A stretch of DNA of 64,000 nt from Ureibacillus thermophilus (GTDB lineage: Bacteria > Bacillota > Bacilli > Bacillales_A > Planococcaceae). The stretch lies in the NCBI RefSeq assembly GCF_042657185.1, contig NZ_JBHSNN010000002.1; one strand, given 5' to 3'. The number at the start of each line of letters is the position of its first letter. Positions within the stretch are counted from its first letter, which is position 1. The translations under genes were made by a program, and so were the position numbers. Below the pieces are notes generated by a model. That model was given only the letters and a program-made list of their open reading frames with translations. It had not been told where the DNA came from and made no database searches. Of this stretch, positions 43,936 through 52,268 are shown one piece after another.

Positions 43936-45207
43936 ATGACAAAAACAATGTGTGTGATCGGACTAGGTTATATTGGATTACCAACAGCGGTCACTTTCGC
44001 AAACCATGGGGTAAAAGTACACGGAGTAGACATCAACCCTAATGCCGTTCGAAGCATTCAAGAGAAAAAATTGCATATTGAAGAACCAGGCTTGCAAGAA
44101 CGTCTGAATAAAGCAGTGGATGAAGGGTATTTAACAGCTTCTACAACACCAAAAGAAGCGGATGTATTCATTATTTCTGTACCTTCACCAATCAATCCGG
44201 ACAAAACAGCCAATCTTGAATACGTTCGAGAAGCGACAAAATCCATCGTACCTTATTTAAGAAAAGGCAATCTCGTTATCTTAGAATCAACAGTACCGCC
44301 AAAAACAGTAGAACGGGTGATGATTCCGGAATTAATTCAATCAGGATTGGATATAGGAACAGAATTATTCGTAGCCCATTCACCTGAACGGGTGATTCCA
44401 GGCCGCATCTTTGAAGAATTGGTCAACAATGGCCGCATCATTGGCGGAATCAATAAAAAATCAGCAGAAATGACGAAAGAACTTTATCAACTTTTCGTGA
44501 AAGGTCCCATTCATTTAACAGATGCAACAACGGCAGAACTAGTGAAAGTCATGGAAAATACATACCGTGATGTCAACATTGCGTTCGCCAACGAGTTAGC
44601 GAAACTTGCTGAAGACCTTGATGTAAATATTTGGGAAGCGATTCATTATGCAAACTTCCACCCTCGCGTAAATATCCACTTCCCAGGTCCAGGCGTTGGT
44701 GGACACTGCATTGCCGTGGACCCATGGTTTTTAGTGGAACTTGGCGGTGAAAAGGCACAAATGATCCACCTTGCCCGAACAATCAATGACGGCATGCCGC
44801 TGTTTACAGCACAAAAAACGCAAAAAATCTTAAATGAAAATAACATTGCGGGCGGCAAAGTAGCAGTGCTCGGCCTTGCTTTCAAAGGAAACGTGGACGA
44901 TATGCGCGAAAGCCCATCATTAGAAGTCATTCACGAACTTCAACAACTCGGGCTAGAAGTTGTTTCCTTCGACCCGCATATTAAAGAAAACAAGCACCCG
45001 ACGCAAACCCAAAACTTTGAAGAAGCTGTAAACGATGCGGATATGCTGCTTGTGTTGACAGACCATAAAGAATTTAAAGAATACAATCCACTTTCAATCA
45101 CACCAAAACACAAAATCGTGCTGGATACGAAAAACTGCTTGGATCGCGAAAAATGGAAAGAAGCCGGATTCCAATTCCACTTGCTTGGAGATGCAAAAAA
45201 TAAATAA
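43936..45207 (+). CDS. wecC: UDP-N-acetyl-D-mannosamine dehydrogenase
   Basis: Oxidises UDP-ManNAc to UDP-ManNAcA with two NAD+. The 423-aa protein has the NAD motif VIGLGYIGLPTA, the central dimer domain and the catalytic cysteine in PGPGVGGHCIAVDPWFL, then the C-terminal UDP-binding domain (LGLAFKGNVDDMRESPS). The FHPRVNIHFPGPGVGGHC context is of the WecC type rather than UDP-glucose dehydrogenase. It would use the product of mnaA at 12.1 kb. AAGGAAG precedes the ATG. Confidence 0.9.
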   Translation: MTKTMCVIGLGYIGLPTAVTFANHGVKVHGVDINPNAVRSIQEKKLHIEEPGLQERLNKAVDEGYLTASTTPKEADVFIISVPSPINPDKTANLEYVREATKSIVPYLRKGNLVILESTVPPKTVERVMIPELIQSGLDIGTELFVAHSPERVIPGRIFEELVNNGRIIGGINKKSAEMTKELYQLFVKGPIHLTDATTAELVKVMENTYRDVNIAFANELAKLAEDLDVNIWEAIHYANFHPRVNIHFPGPGVGGHCIAVDPWFLVELGGEKAQMIHLARTINDGMPLFTAQKTQKILNENNIAGGKVAVLGLAFKGNVDDMRESPSLEVIHELQQLGLEVVSFDPHIKENKHPTQTQNFEEAVNDADMLLVLTDHKEFKEYNPLSITPKHKIVLDTKNCLDREKWKEAGFQFHLLGDAKNK

Positions 45208-45213
45208 GCATAT

Positions 45214-45256
45214 AAAAAGATGATAAAAACGGCATACTGTTTTTATCATCTTTTTT
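45214..45256 (+). terminator. Terminator after wecC
   Basis: AAAAAGATGATAAAAAC pairs with GTTTTTATCATCTTTTTT. Confidence 0.9.
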
Positions 45257-45289
45257 GTGTTAAATGAAGGAACGAACATACCATATGAG

Positions 45290-45480
45290 AAGTATCCGCA
45301 CGAAATGAGGATGCAACCGCCCGAAACGAGGCAGTATCCGCACGAAATGGAGTAGTAAACGCACGAAACGAGGCAGTATCCGCACGAAATGGAGTAGTAA
45401 ACGCACGAAACGAGGCAGTATCCGCACGAAATGAGGAGGCAACCGCACGAAATAAAGAACCAAACGCACCAAAACAAAAA
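45290..45480 (+). repeat. Small 21-bp array, third copy of the family
   Basis: About nine units of the GTATCCGCACGAAATG family directly after the wecC terminator. In the frame that is open in the two larger arrays, a TGA stands immediately before the first unit and no start codon is available. This copy is therefore not translatable. Confidence 0.88.
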
Positions 45481-45717
45481 AACACTCACCATACAAATAA
45501 TCCCCCTGCAAAACGGGGAGCTTTTTGATAAGATTATGAAGGGGAACCGGCCGAAGACATTTTCGTCCTTATAATAAAGTAACGCGCATGGGAAATCGCT
45601 CGTCAAAATGCCGCAAAGTAGCCATTTTGTCCTTATAATAAGCTAACTACTTTCCTTAGTTAGAAGTAAAACCACCTCCAAGTTTCATGGGGTTTCGCTA
45701 ACTAAAAACGTTGGACA

Positions 45718-45945
45718 CAAAATCGCCAAGAAAATCGCACCACCCCCTTAGCGGCTGTCGCACATGCTTAGCCGCGGATAAACAAAATCGCCAAGAAAAT
45801 CGCACCACCCCCTTAGCGGCTGTCGCACATGCTTAGCTGCGGATAAACAACCGAGCAAGCGTTTTTTAATTCCGCAGCACAAAAGCTGTCGCACATGCTT
45901 AGATGCGGATAAACAAAATCGCCAAGAAAATCGCACCACCCCCTA
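45718..45945 (+). repeat. 65-bp-period repeat, three copies
   Basis: AATCGCCAAGAAAATCGCAC starts at 45721, 45786 and 45917. Between them GCTGTCGCACATGCTTAGC-GCGGATAAAC recurs, with a potential stem GCGGC/GCCGC. The middle copy is rearranged. A separate short direct repeat (GTCCTTATAATAA) occurs near 45567 and 45629. No gene in 45208-46009. Confidence 0.85.
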
Positions 45946-46009
45946 TCAGAAGAACTCAATAAACTCGAAAACTTTCCTATTATAATATACAAATACTAAA
46001 ATTGGATGG

Positions 46010-46735
46010 ATGAACATGAAAGAAACAGTACTAGGCATAAAAGTAAACACTGAAAACTACAACGAACTCATTGAACAAATTTTTGAACGCATTAACACGA
46101 AACAAAAATCGCTCATTGTCGCAATCAACCCGGAAAAAATCATCAAAGCGAAAAAAGATCCGGCGCTGACCAAACTTTTAAACGAAGCGGAATTTCAAAT
46201 CCCAGATGGCATTGGAGTCATCCTTGCATCCAAAATCCAAAAAGGGCAAATCCGGTCGCGGGTGACGGGAGTAGACCTGATGATGCGCATTTGCGAAGAA
46301 GCGGCAAAACGGCAAAAATCCATCTTCCTATACGGGGGAAAGCCGGGCATTGCCGCAACAGCCGCTGAAAAACTAAAACAGCTATACCCGGGCATCCAAA
46401 TTGCCGGCGTGCAGCACGGCTACGAAAAAGACAACGAAAAAGTCGTTGAAAAAATCAACAACGCCAAACCGGACATTCTTTTCGTTGCCATGGGAAGCCC
46501 GAAACAAGAAAACTGGATCAACGCAAACCGCGATCGCCTTTACCCAACCATCTACCAAGGCGTGGGGGGAAGCTTTGACGTGCTTGCGGGGAACGTCAAA
46601 CGGGCGCCGGTTGCTTTTCAAAAATTAGGGCTTGAATGGTTTTACCGCCTATTAAAAGAACCGAAGCGCATCAAACGCCAAATCAAATTGCCGCTGTTCC
46701 TAATCGAAGTCGCCCGCAGCACAAAACGCAAGTAG
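46010..46735 (+). CDS. WecG/TagA/CpsF-family glycosyltransferase
   Basis: Transfers ManNAc or ManNAcA to GlcNAc-PP-undecaprenol in wall polymer synthesis at the inner membrane face. The 241-aa protein has VAINPEKIIKAKKD, PDGIGVILASKI, the TGVDLM motif, LYGGKPGIAATAAE, VAMGSPKQENWI and GVGGSFDVLAGNVKRAP, all typical. The family cannot tell TagA (ManNAc) from WecG (ManNAcA). The nearby wecC favours the latter. The second ATG (46016) has the better spaced ribosome binding site GGATGG, so the true start may be two codons later. Confidence 0.9.
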   Translation: MNMKETVLGIKVNTENYNELIEQIFERINTKQKSLIVAINPEKIIKAKKDPALTKLLNEAEFQIPDGIGVILASKIQKGQIRSRVTGVDLMMRICEEAAKRQKSIFLYGGKPGIAATAAEKLKQLYPGIQIAGVQHGYEKDNEKVVEKINNAKPDILFVAMGSPKQENWINANRDRLYPTIYQGVGGSFDVLAGNVKRAPVAFQKLGLEWFYRLLKEPKRIKRQIKLPLFLIEVARSTKRK

Positions 46736-46802
46736 CAATACTTTCCTCCATCGCTAGAATCTAGCCATACAAAAACATTTTGTAATCTTTGTAATAATTT
46801 TA

Positions 46803-46831
46803 TTGTTAATTTTTTGCGAAGGTGATACACT
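46803..46831 (+). promoter_or_regulatory. Promoter of candidate small RNA
   Basis: TTGTTA (46803-46808), 17-bp spacer, TACACT (46826-46831), with no coding frame downstream before a terminator. Confidence 0.55.
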
Positions 46832-46837
46832 GTAAGA

Positions 46838-46955
46838 GAAGAAGTAAGATTTCCTCTATTTTATATAGAGAAAAATACTTTTCCCTGCAAGAAACATGGT
46901 TGGTAGCCCAAAAAGAAGACCTCAGCAACACAATTGCTGGGGTCTTCTTTTTGCC
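46838..46955 (+). ncRNA. Candidate small RNA, about 115 nt
   Basis: Bounded by the promoter above and a strong terminator AAAAAGAAGACCTCAGCA / TGCTGGGGTCTTCTTTTT (46910-46952). A first hairpin CTCTAT/ATAGAG lies at about 46855-46871. Between the hairpins is a single-stranded CCCTGCAAGAAACATGG stretch. No start codon with ribosome binding site is present. It matches no RNA family I recognise. Confidence 0.5.
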
Positions 46956-47040
46956 CTCAACAAAAAACGATATAAAATTGTGAAAAAATTTCGAATTACG
47001 TCATAAACCCTTATGCATGCCAATATACTATGTCGGAGTG

Positions 47041-47150
47041 AACTACCCGCCACCTACGCTTCGCTTAGAGGTGGGGGCTTCTCGGGTAATCCCATCTCAT
47101 GATGGGAAATAGACCGAGCTATCCCTCTCGTTCCAAGAGTTCTTTTTACT
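47041..47150 (-). ncRNA. Putative omega RNA (reRNA) of TnpB
   Basis: The structured right end immediately downstream of tnpB, with two stable hairpins. In the IS605 group this region is transcribed with tnpB and guides the nuclease, the guide being the sequence just outside the right end. Assigned by position and structure only. Confidence 0.55.
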
Positions 47151-48270
47151 ATACTAACCCTAACAGCCGCAATCCTTCATGTTTGATATTGATAGAAGCG
47201 TTCCAATCACGGTCTGCCACAAAACCACAATCACAGCGAAATGTACGCTCAGAAAGAGATAGAGACTCCTTTACTCGACCGCAACATGAACAAGTTTTGG
47301 ATGATGGAAACCATTTATCTATTTTGATAAGCTTTTTCCCTTGCTCTTCTAACTTGTATTGGAGAAATGTTGTAAACATCCCCCATGCGTTATCAGTAAC
47401 ACTTTTACCAAAATGTAGGGCTTGTGACATTCCCTTCATGTTGAGGTCTTCGACAACAACACAATCGTACTTGCTTGCAAGATGATGGGACAATTTGTGT
47501 AAAAAGTCTCTTCGTTGGTTTGCAACCTTTTCATGTAAGTTCGCTACTTTCAGTCGCTGTTTGTGCCAACGATTAGAACCTTTCTTCCTGCGTGACAAAA
47601 TACGTTGTTCCTTCGCTAATTTTTTCAATGCTTGTCGATAGAAACGAGGATAATTGGCTCTCTTACCCTCTTCACTATCGACATACAGACCATCCATAGC
47701 AAAATCTAATCCAACCACATGTTGAATGTTTACTGTAGTCGTTTCTTTCTCATATTCTGTCAAAATCGAAATATCGTATTTGCCTGTCTTTGTTTTCGAA
47801 ATAGTGCAAGATTTGATTTTATGGTCAGTAGGAATCTCTCTATGTTGCTTCATTTTTATCGGCTTTTTGAACTTTGGTAATTTGATATGACCATCTTCAA
47901 TCTTAATATTTCCATTGACCATATTGGTTGTATAGGATTGCTTGTGTTTTTTACTTTTGAATTTAGGGAACTCTGCACGACCTTCAAAAAAGTTCTTATA
48001 AGCATTTTGTAAATGGATTTGTGCGTTGGCTAAAGCTAAAGAATCCACTTCTTTTAGGAATGGGAATTCATCTTTGTACTTTGCCGGTGTCGGAAACTTT
48101 TGTTCTTTAAGCTTCTCTTTGTCGTCTTTGAACTTTTCATATATTTCTTTACGTTCTGCCAACATCTTATTGTAGACAAAGCGAACACAACCAAACGTTT
48201 TTTCCAATAACTCTTTCTGTTCTTCATTTGGATATATGCGAAACTTGAAGGCTTTGTTTTGCTTAGTCAT
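47149..48270 (-). CDS. tnpB: TnpB RNA-guided endonuclease
   Basis: A 373-aa RuvC-type nuclease, the ancestor-like relative of Cas12. It starts KAFKFRIYPNEEQKELLEKT. RuvC I is VVGLDFAMDGLYV, RuvC II VVVEDLNMKGMS, and a zinc ribbon has CSCC...CDCG (SKTCSCCGRVKES, FRCDCGF). RuvC III is DRDWNASINI. All three acidic residues are present, so it should be active. Its promoter is TTGGCG-17-TACAAT on the minus strand (48347-48319). GTGATTTG precedes the ATG. Confidence 0.94.
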   Translation of the reverse strand: MTKQNKAFKFRIYPNEEQKELLEKTFGCVRFVYNKMLAERKEIYEKFKDDKEKLKEQKFPTPAKYKDEFPFLKEVDSLALANAQIHLQNAYKNFFEGRAEFPKFKSKKHKQSYTTNMVNGNIKIEDGHIKLPKFKKPIKMKQHREIPTDHKIKSCTISKTKTGKYDISILTEYEKETTTVNIQHVVGLDFAMDGLYVDSEEGKRANYPRFYRQALKKLAKEQRILSRRKKGSNRWHKQRLKVANLHEKVANQRRDFLHKLSHHLASKYDCVVVEDLNMKGMSQALHFGKSVTDNAWGMFTTFLQYKLEEQGKKLIKIDKWFPSSKTCSCCGRVKESLSLSERTFRCDCGFVADRDWNASINIKHEGLRLLGLV

Positions 48271-48318
48271 ATCAAATCACCTTACTTTAACCACGAACAC
48301 TAGTTCCCTTTTTTGTTT

Positions 48319-48347
48319 ATTGTACCATAAGTTTTGGCTATCGCCAA
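48319..48347 (-). promoter_or_regulatory. Promoter of tnpB
   Basis: On the minus strand TTGGCG (48347-48342), 17 bp, TACAAT (48324-48319), inside the left end of the element. Confidence 0.6.
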
Positions 48348-48628
48348 CCGACATTCATCTCCCACCTACTCATTGGGCTATCGCCCTTCACATTCCTTGA
48401 GGATGGGAGACTTCTGTCGGAAAAAGTTAAAAATCCATAGTCCTTCCAAAGAAAAACAACCTCCATCCCAACCAACGATCTCCGCCAATTGAAGATCCTG
48501 CAACTTTTGCAAAATAGCAAATTTTCACTTGGCACTTCCGAGAAATATTAATAAACCTAGAAAAATTAGCATAGATTTTCTGAATATGGTTGTTTTTTGG
48601 AATCGATTTATGTAATAATATAAGAGGA

Positions 48629-48772
48629 CTTAGTTATCCTTTGTTTACGAATGTATCAATCTTGTAACATCGTAACTTAAATGTTACGAAAAAACGATTG
48701 ACAAGCCATTCGTAGACTACTAAACTTTTACTTGTAATAGTTTAGGATTCCATATTTGGTTAGGATAACTAA
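48629..48772 (+). promoter_or_regulatory. S-layer gene promoter region with inverted repeats
   Basis: TTGACA (48698-48703), 17 bp, TAAACT (48721-48726) is the best promoter. GTAACAT/ATGTTAC (48666-48687) lies just upstream. TTAGTTATCCT (about 48629) and AGGATAACTAA (about 48762) are an 11-bp inverted pair that brackets the promoter. CTAAACT/AGTTTAG can form a hairpin over the -10. S-layer genes usually have strong promoters and long stable leaders. Confidence 0.6.
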
Positions 48773-48812
48773 TTTAACTATGATTTAGAAATAAAGAGGA
48801 GGAAATCTATTT

Positions 48813-51800
48813 ATGGCTAACCAACCAAAAAAGTACAAAAAATTCGTAGCAACAGCTGCTACTGCTACATTGGTTGCTAGCGCAATCGTACCAGTTGCAT
48901 CTGCTGCTAGCTTCTCTGATGTTGTAGTAGGTGGCTCACATTCTGAAGCAATCAACGCTTTGGCAGATCAAGGCATCATTAAAGGTTATGCAGACGGCAC
49001 ATTCAAACCAGGTGTGCAAATCAACCGCGGACAAACTGTTAAATTATTAGGCCGCTGGTTAGAATCACAAGGTTATGAAATCCCAGCTGACTGGAATTCT
49101 GTACAACGCTTCAGCGATGTTCCAGTAAACGCTGCTGACCAAGAATTAGTGAAATATGCTGCATTAGTTAAAGATGCTGGCGTATTCAACGGTTCTCAAG
49201 GCAAATTAAACGCTTCTCAACCAATGCAACGTCAACATATGGCAGTTGTATTAGTGCGTGCAATTAAAAACGTATTAGGCGAAGACCTTGTACAACAATA
49301 CAAAGATGCTGGCTTCGTTTCTAGCATTGAAGACTTAGACCAAGCATATGCAAACGAAAACCGCGAAGCAATCATCGCGTTAGAATATGCTGGCATTACA
49401 AAAGTTTCTGACGGCAACTTCCGTCCAACTCAAACAGTAACTCGCGGTCAATTTGCATCATTCTTATACCGCACAATCAACCTTGAAGTAGTTAATGCAG
49501 AAGTTGAAGCAATTGAAGCTATCAACAACACAACAGTTGAAGTAACATTCAAAGATAAAGTGGTAGATGTAAAATCTCTTGACTTCGAAATCGACGGCTT
49601 AGCTGTGAAAAACGCTGCTGTTAAACAAACAGACGACAAAACGGTAGTATTAACAACAGCTGCTCAAGAAGGCGGCAAAAAATACGCTGTAACACTTAAC
49701 GGCAAAAAAGTTGGTACATTCGTTGGTATTTCTGCTGTAATCCCAACTTCTATCAAATTAATCACTACTAACACTCAAGCAAAAGTTGGTAACGAAGTAA
49801 CACTTAAAGCAGATATCGGCGTGAAAGAAGCTGGCGTACCAGTAACATTCAACATCGATGCTCCTGCTGGTTCTATCAACAAAGACCAAGTAGTAGAAGT
49901 TTACACAAACGCTGACGGTATTGCAGAATTCACATATACTCAATACTCACCAGAAGCTGACGATGTAACGGTTTACCCAACAGGTGCTCCGCAATTGCGT
50001 TCATTCGGTACAGTTTACTGGGGCGTTGACAACATCCTTACACTTCAAGAAGTAAATGAAGGTAATGTTCTTGCAAACGGTACTAAGAAAACTTACAAAG
50101 TAACATTCAAAGACCCTAAAACTGGAAAACCACTTAGCGGTCAAGACATCAACGTATCATTCGTTGAAAATACAAATGTACCATTCAACGCTATTTCTAA
50201 AGCAACTGTAACTAACCCTGCAACTGGTGTTACGGTAACTCCATACCAAACTACAACAGGATTAGTACAAGAAATCACAGTAAAAACGGATGCAAAAGGT
50301 GAAGCAACATTCATCGTATCTGGTACAAACACTTCTGTAACACCATATGTATTCGTTGACGGTACTTCTTCTGTATGGTACAGACAAAACGTTAACGGTA
50401 CTAACTACATCTCTACAACTTCTAAAAACAGCAAATGGGAAGCTACTGAATTAACTGCAACTGCTGCAACAGTTAAATTCGAAGGTGCTCAATTAAATCA
50501 CCAAATCACTGTTGAACGCAATGGCGACGAAGAAGCAGCCGCTGAATACGTTGGCGTACGCAAAAACGGACGCGAATACACAGTAACTGTTAAAGACAAA
50601 GAAGGCAAACCATATGCTGGCGGTGTTGTAAACGTAGCATTCGATGAATTAATCGACAAAAACTTAACTACTCACACAACTGCTAAACTAGACAACGTAA
50701 AAGACAGCACAGCATTGTTCAACTTAAATGCTGACAGAAACCAAGGTCAATTAAAACTTGACAGCAATGGTCAAGCAAAATTCTTAGTATACGGTGCTGA
50801 CGATGTATCAGCTACTCCAGTTGTTTGGATCGACCAAAACTACTCTCAAAACTATCAAACAGGTGTGCTTGAAGAAGGCGAACCATTCGCTAAAGGTGCA
50901 GTGGTTAACTTCCAATATGAACGCGTGATCGGCGGCGAATTAAGCGTTAACAACAAAACAATTACTGACAACAGTGCAGCTGTTTACTCATTCGCTTTAA
51001 CGAACCAATCTGGCAAAGAGCTTGATAACTTAGTAGGTAAAATCACTTACGAAATCCGCAACACTGGTTCAAATGACATTTATGTAACATTGCCAAACGC
51101 TACTTATAAAGATCAAAACAACCAAGTAGTGTTTGCAAACCATCGTATTGCAGTGGGCGGTAGCTTAGTAGTAACTGCTGATGTAACTTCTAAATCTCAA
51201 ACTAGATTAGAAGTAACAAGCAACGGTCAAAACGCAGCGGTTGATGTAAAAGCTTCATTTGTAACTGCTAACGGTTTCGATGCAAGCTATGACAATGGCA
51301 GCGTAACAGATCCACGCGACTTCAACAAATATGTTGCAACGGACTATGTAAAAGCAACATTCGTGAACAGCTCTATTGTAACGGCACCATACACTGGCGA
51401 ACTTGATTTAACATCTATCAACAAAACTGACAAAACATTCAAATTCGCTGGCAAAACAAATGCAATCAAATACGCTGGCGAAACTGGAAAAACTTATAAA
51501 TACTTCGGTATTGGTAACACTCCAGTAGCAAGCGCTGATGCATTCATCGCATTGCTTGAACAAGCAAGAGCAGAAGGCAAAGCTGTTGTTGTAACATACG
51601 AAGTAAGCAGCGACAACGTTGTAACATTCACAATCGTTGCTGAAAGACAAGTTTCTACAGCAAACAAAACGGCATTAAAAGCATCTCTTGATGCAGAAAA
51701 AGCAGTTGTTGAAGCTGGCAACACTGGCTACACAGAAGAATCTTGGAATGCATACGTAGCTGCTTACAACAAAGCACTAGAAGTATTCAACAACGTTTAT

Positions 51801-52157
51801 GCAACTCAAGCTCAAGTTGACGCTGCAAAAGCTGCTTTAGACGCTGCAAAAGCTGGACTAAAATCTGCTGCTCAATACACTGTAGAATTCACAACTGCTG
51901 ATGCGATTGCACCAAACGATATTGCAAAATTATTAAAAGTATTCGAAAGCTATGTTGTTGAAGGTACAGTGGCTGAAGAAGGCGTAACTTCAATCGAATT
52001 AACATTCACTGATGTAGATGAAAACACAATTACAAAAACTGTTTCAGTTGTAGACGGCAAATTCCAAGCTACATTTACTTTAAATGATTTCGATAAACAC
52101 GTTAAATCCGTTTCTTACGGAAACAAAACGAAAAACTTTGAAGAAAAAGTAAAATAA
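48813..52157 (+). CDS. S-layer protein with three SLH domains
   Basis: A 1114-aa secreted surface-layer protein. The signal peptide ends near VASAA (about residue 31). Three SLH domains follow (about 33-80, 95-150, 155-215) with INRGQTVKLL, MQRQHMAVVL and VTRGQFASFL at the TRAE-type positions; these bind pyruvylated ManNAc wall polymer. The rest is Ig-like modules, then a FIVAR-like helical segment (LKASLDAEKAVVEAGNTGYT, near 950) and a C-terminal module. Codon use is strongly biased. GAGGAGGAAAT precedes the ATG. It resembles Lysinibacillus S-layer proteins. Confidence 0.93.
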   Translation: MANQPKKYKKFVATAATATLVASAIVPVASAASFSDVVVGGSHSEAINALADQGIIKGYADGTFKPGVQINRGQTVKLLGRWLESQGYEIPADWNSVQRFSDVPVNAADQELVKYAALVKDAGVFNGSQGKLNASQPMQRQHMAVVLVRAIKNVLGEDLVQQYKDAGFVSSIEDLDQAYANENREAIIALEYAGITKVSDGNFRPTQTVTRGQFASFLYRTINLEVVNAEVEAIEAINNTTVEVTFKDKVVDVKSLDFEIDGLAVKNAAVKQTDDKTVVLTTAAQEGGKKYAVTLNGKKVGTFVGISAVIPTSIKLITTNTQAKVGNEVTLKADIGVKEAGVPVTFNIDAPAGSINKDQVVEVYTNADGIAEFTYTQYSPEADDVTVYPTGAPQLRSFGTVYWGVDNILTLQEVNEGNVLANGTKKTYKVTFKDPKTGKPLSGQDINVSFVENTNVPFNAISKATVTNPATGVTVTPYQTTTGLVQEITVKTDAKGEATFIVSGTNTSVTPYVFVDGTSSVWYRQNVNGTNYISTTSKNSKWEATELTATAATVKFEGAQLNHQITVERNGDEEAAAEYVGVRKNGREYTVTVKDKEGKPYAGGVVNVAFDELIDKNLTTHTTAKLDNVKDSTALFNLNADRNQGQLKLDSNGQAKFLVYGADDVSATPVVWIDQNYSQNYQTGVLEEGEPFAKGAVVNFQYERVIGGELSVNNKTITDNSAAVYSFALTNQSGKELDNLVGKITYEIRNTGSNDIYVTLPNATYKDQNNQVVFANHRIAVGGSLVVTADVTSKSQTRLEVTSNGQNAAVDVKASFVTANGFDASYDNGSVTDPRDFNKYVATDYVKATFVNSSIVTAPYTGELDLTSINKTDKTFKFAGKTNAIKYAGETGKTYKYFGIGNTPVASADAFIALLEQARAEGKAVVVTYEVSSDNVVTFTIVAERQVSTANKTALKASLDAEKAVVEAGNTGYTEESWNAYVAAYNKALEVFNNVYATQAQVDAAKAALDAAKAGLKSAAQYTVEFTTADAIAPNDIAKLLKVFESYVVEGTVAEEGVTSIELTFTDVDENTITKTVSVVDGKFQATFTLNDFDKHVKSVSYGNKTKNFEEKVK

Positions 52158-52187
52158 TTATCTATAAAATTTGAACTTTAAAAGAAG

Positions 52188-52225
52188 AAATATAGGTCTA
52201 TATTATTAGATATAGACCTATATTT
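52188..52225 (+). terminator. Perfect 16-bp hairpin between S-layer and second surface gene
   Basis: AAATATAGGTCTATAT / ATATAGACCTATATTT with a 6-nt loop. The T-run is short, so partial termination or 3'-end stabilisation is likely. Confidence 0.7.
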
Positions 52226-52268
52226 ATAAATACTTATTAGTACTTTATAACGAGGAGGATATCGCCTA

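Larger units (their letters stand above)
47036..48420 (-). mobile_element. IS605-group element carrying only TnpB
   Basis: tnpB with imperfect palindromic ends typical of the IS200/IS605 group. The right end has CCACCT/AGGTGG (47048-47075) and CCCATC/GATGGG (47091-47106). The left end has CCGACA/TGTCGG and TCTCCCA/TGGGAGA at about 48348-48418. No TnpA transposase is present, so the element is immobile alone or mobilised in trans. The exact ends are estimates. Confidence 0.75.
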
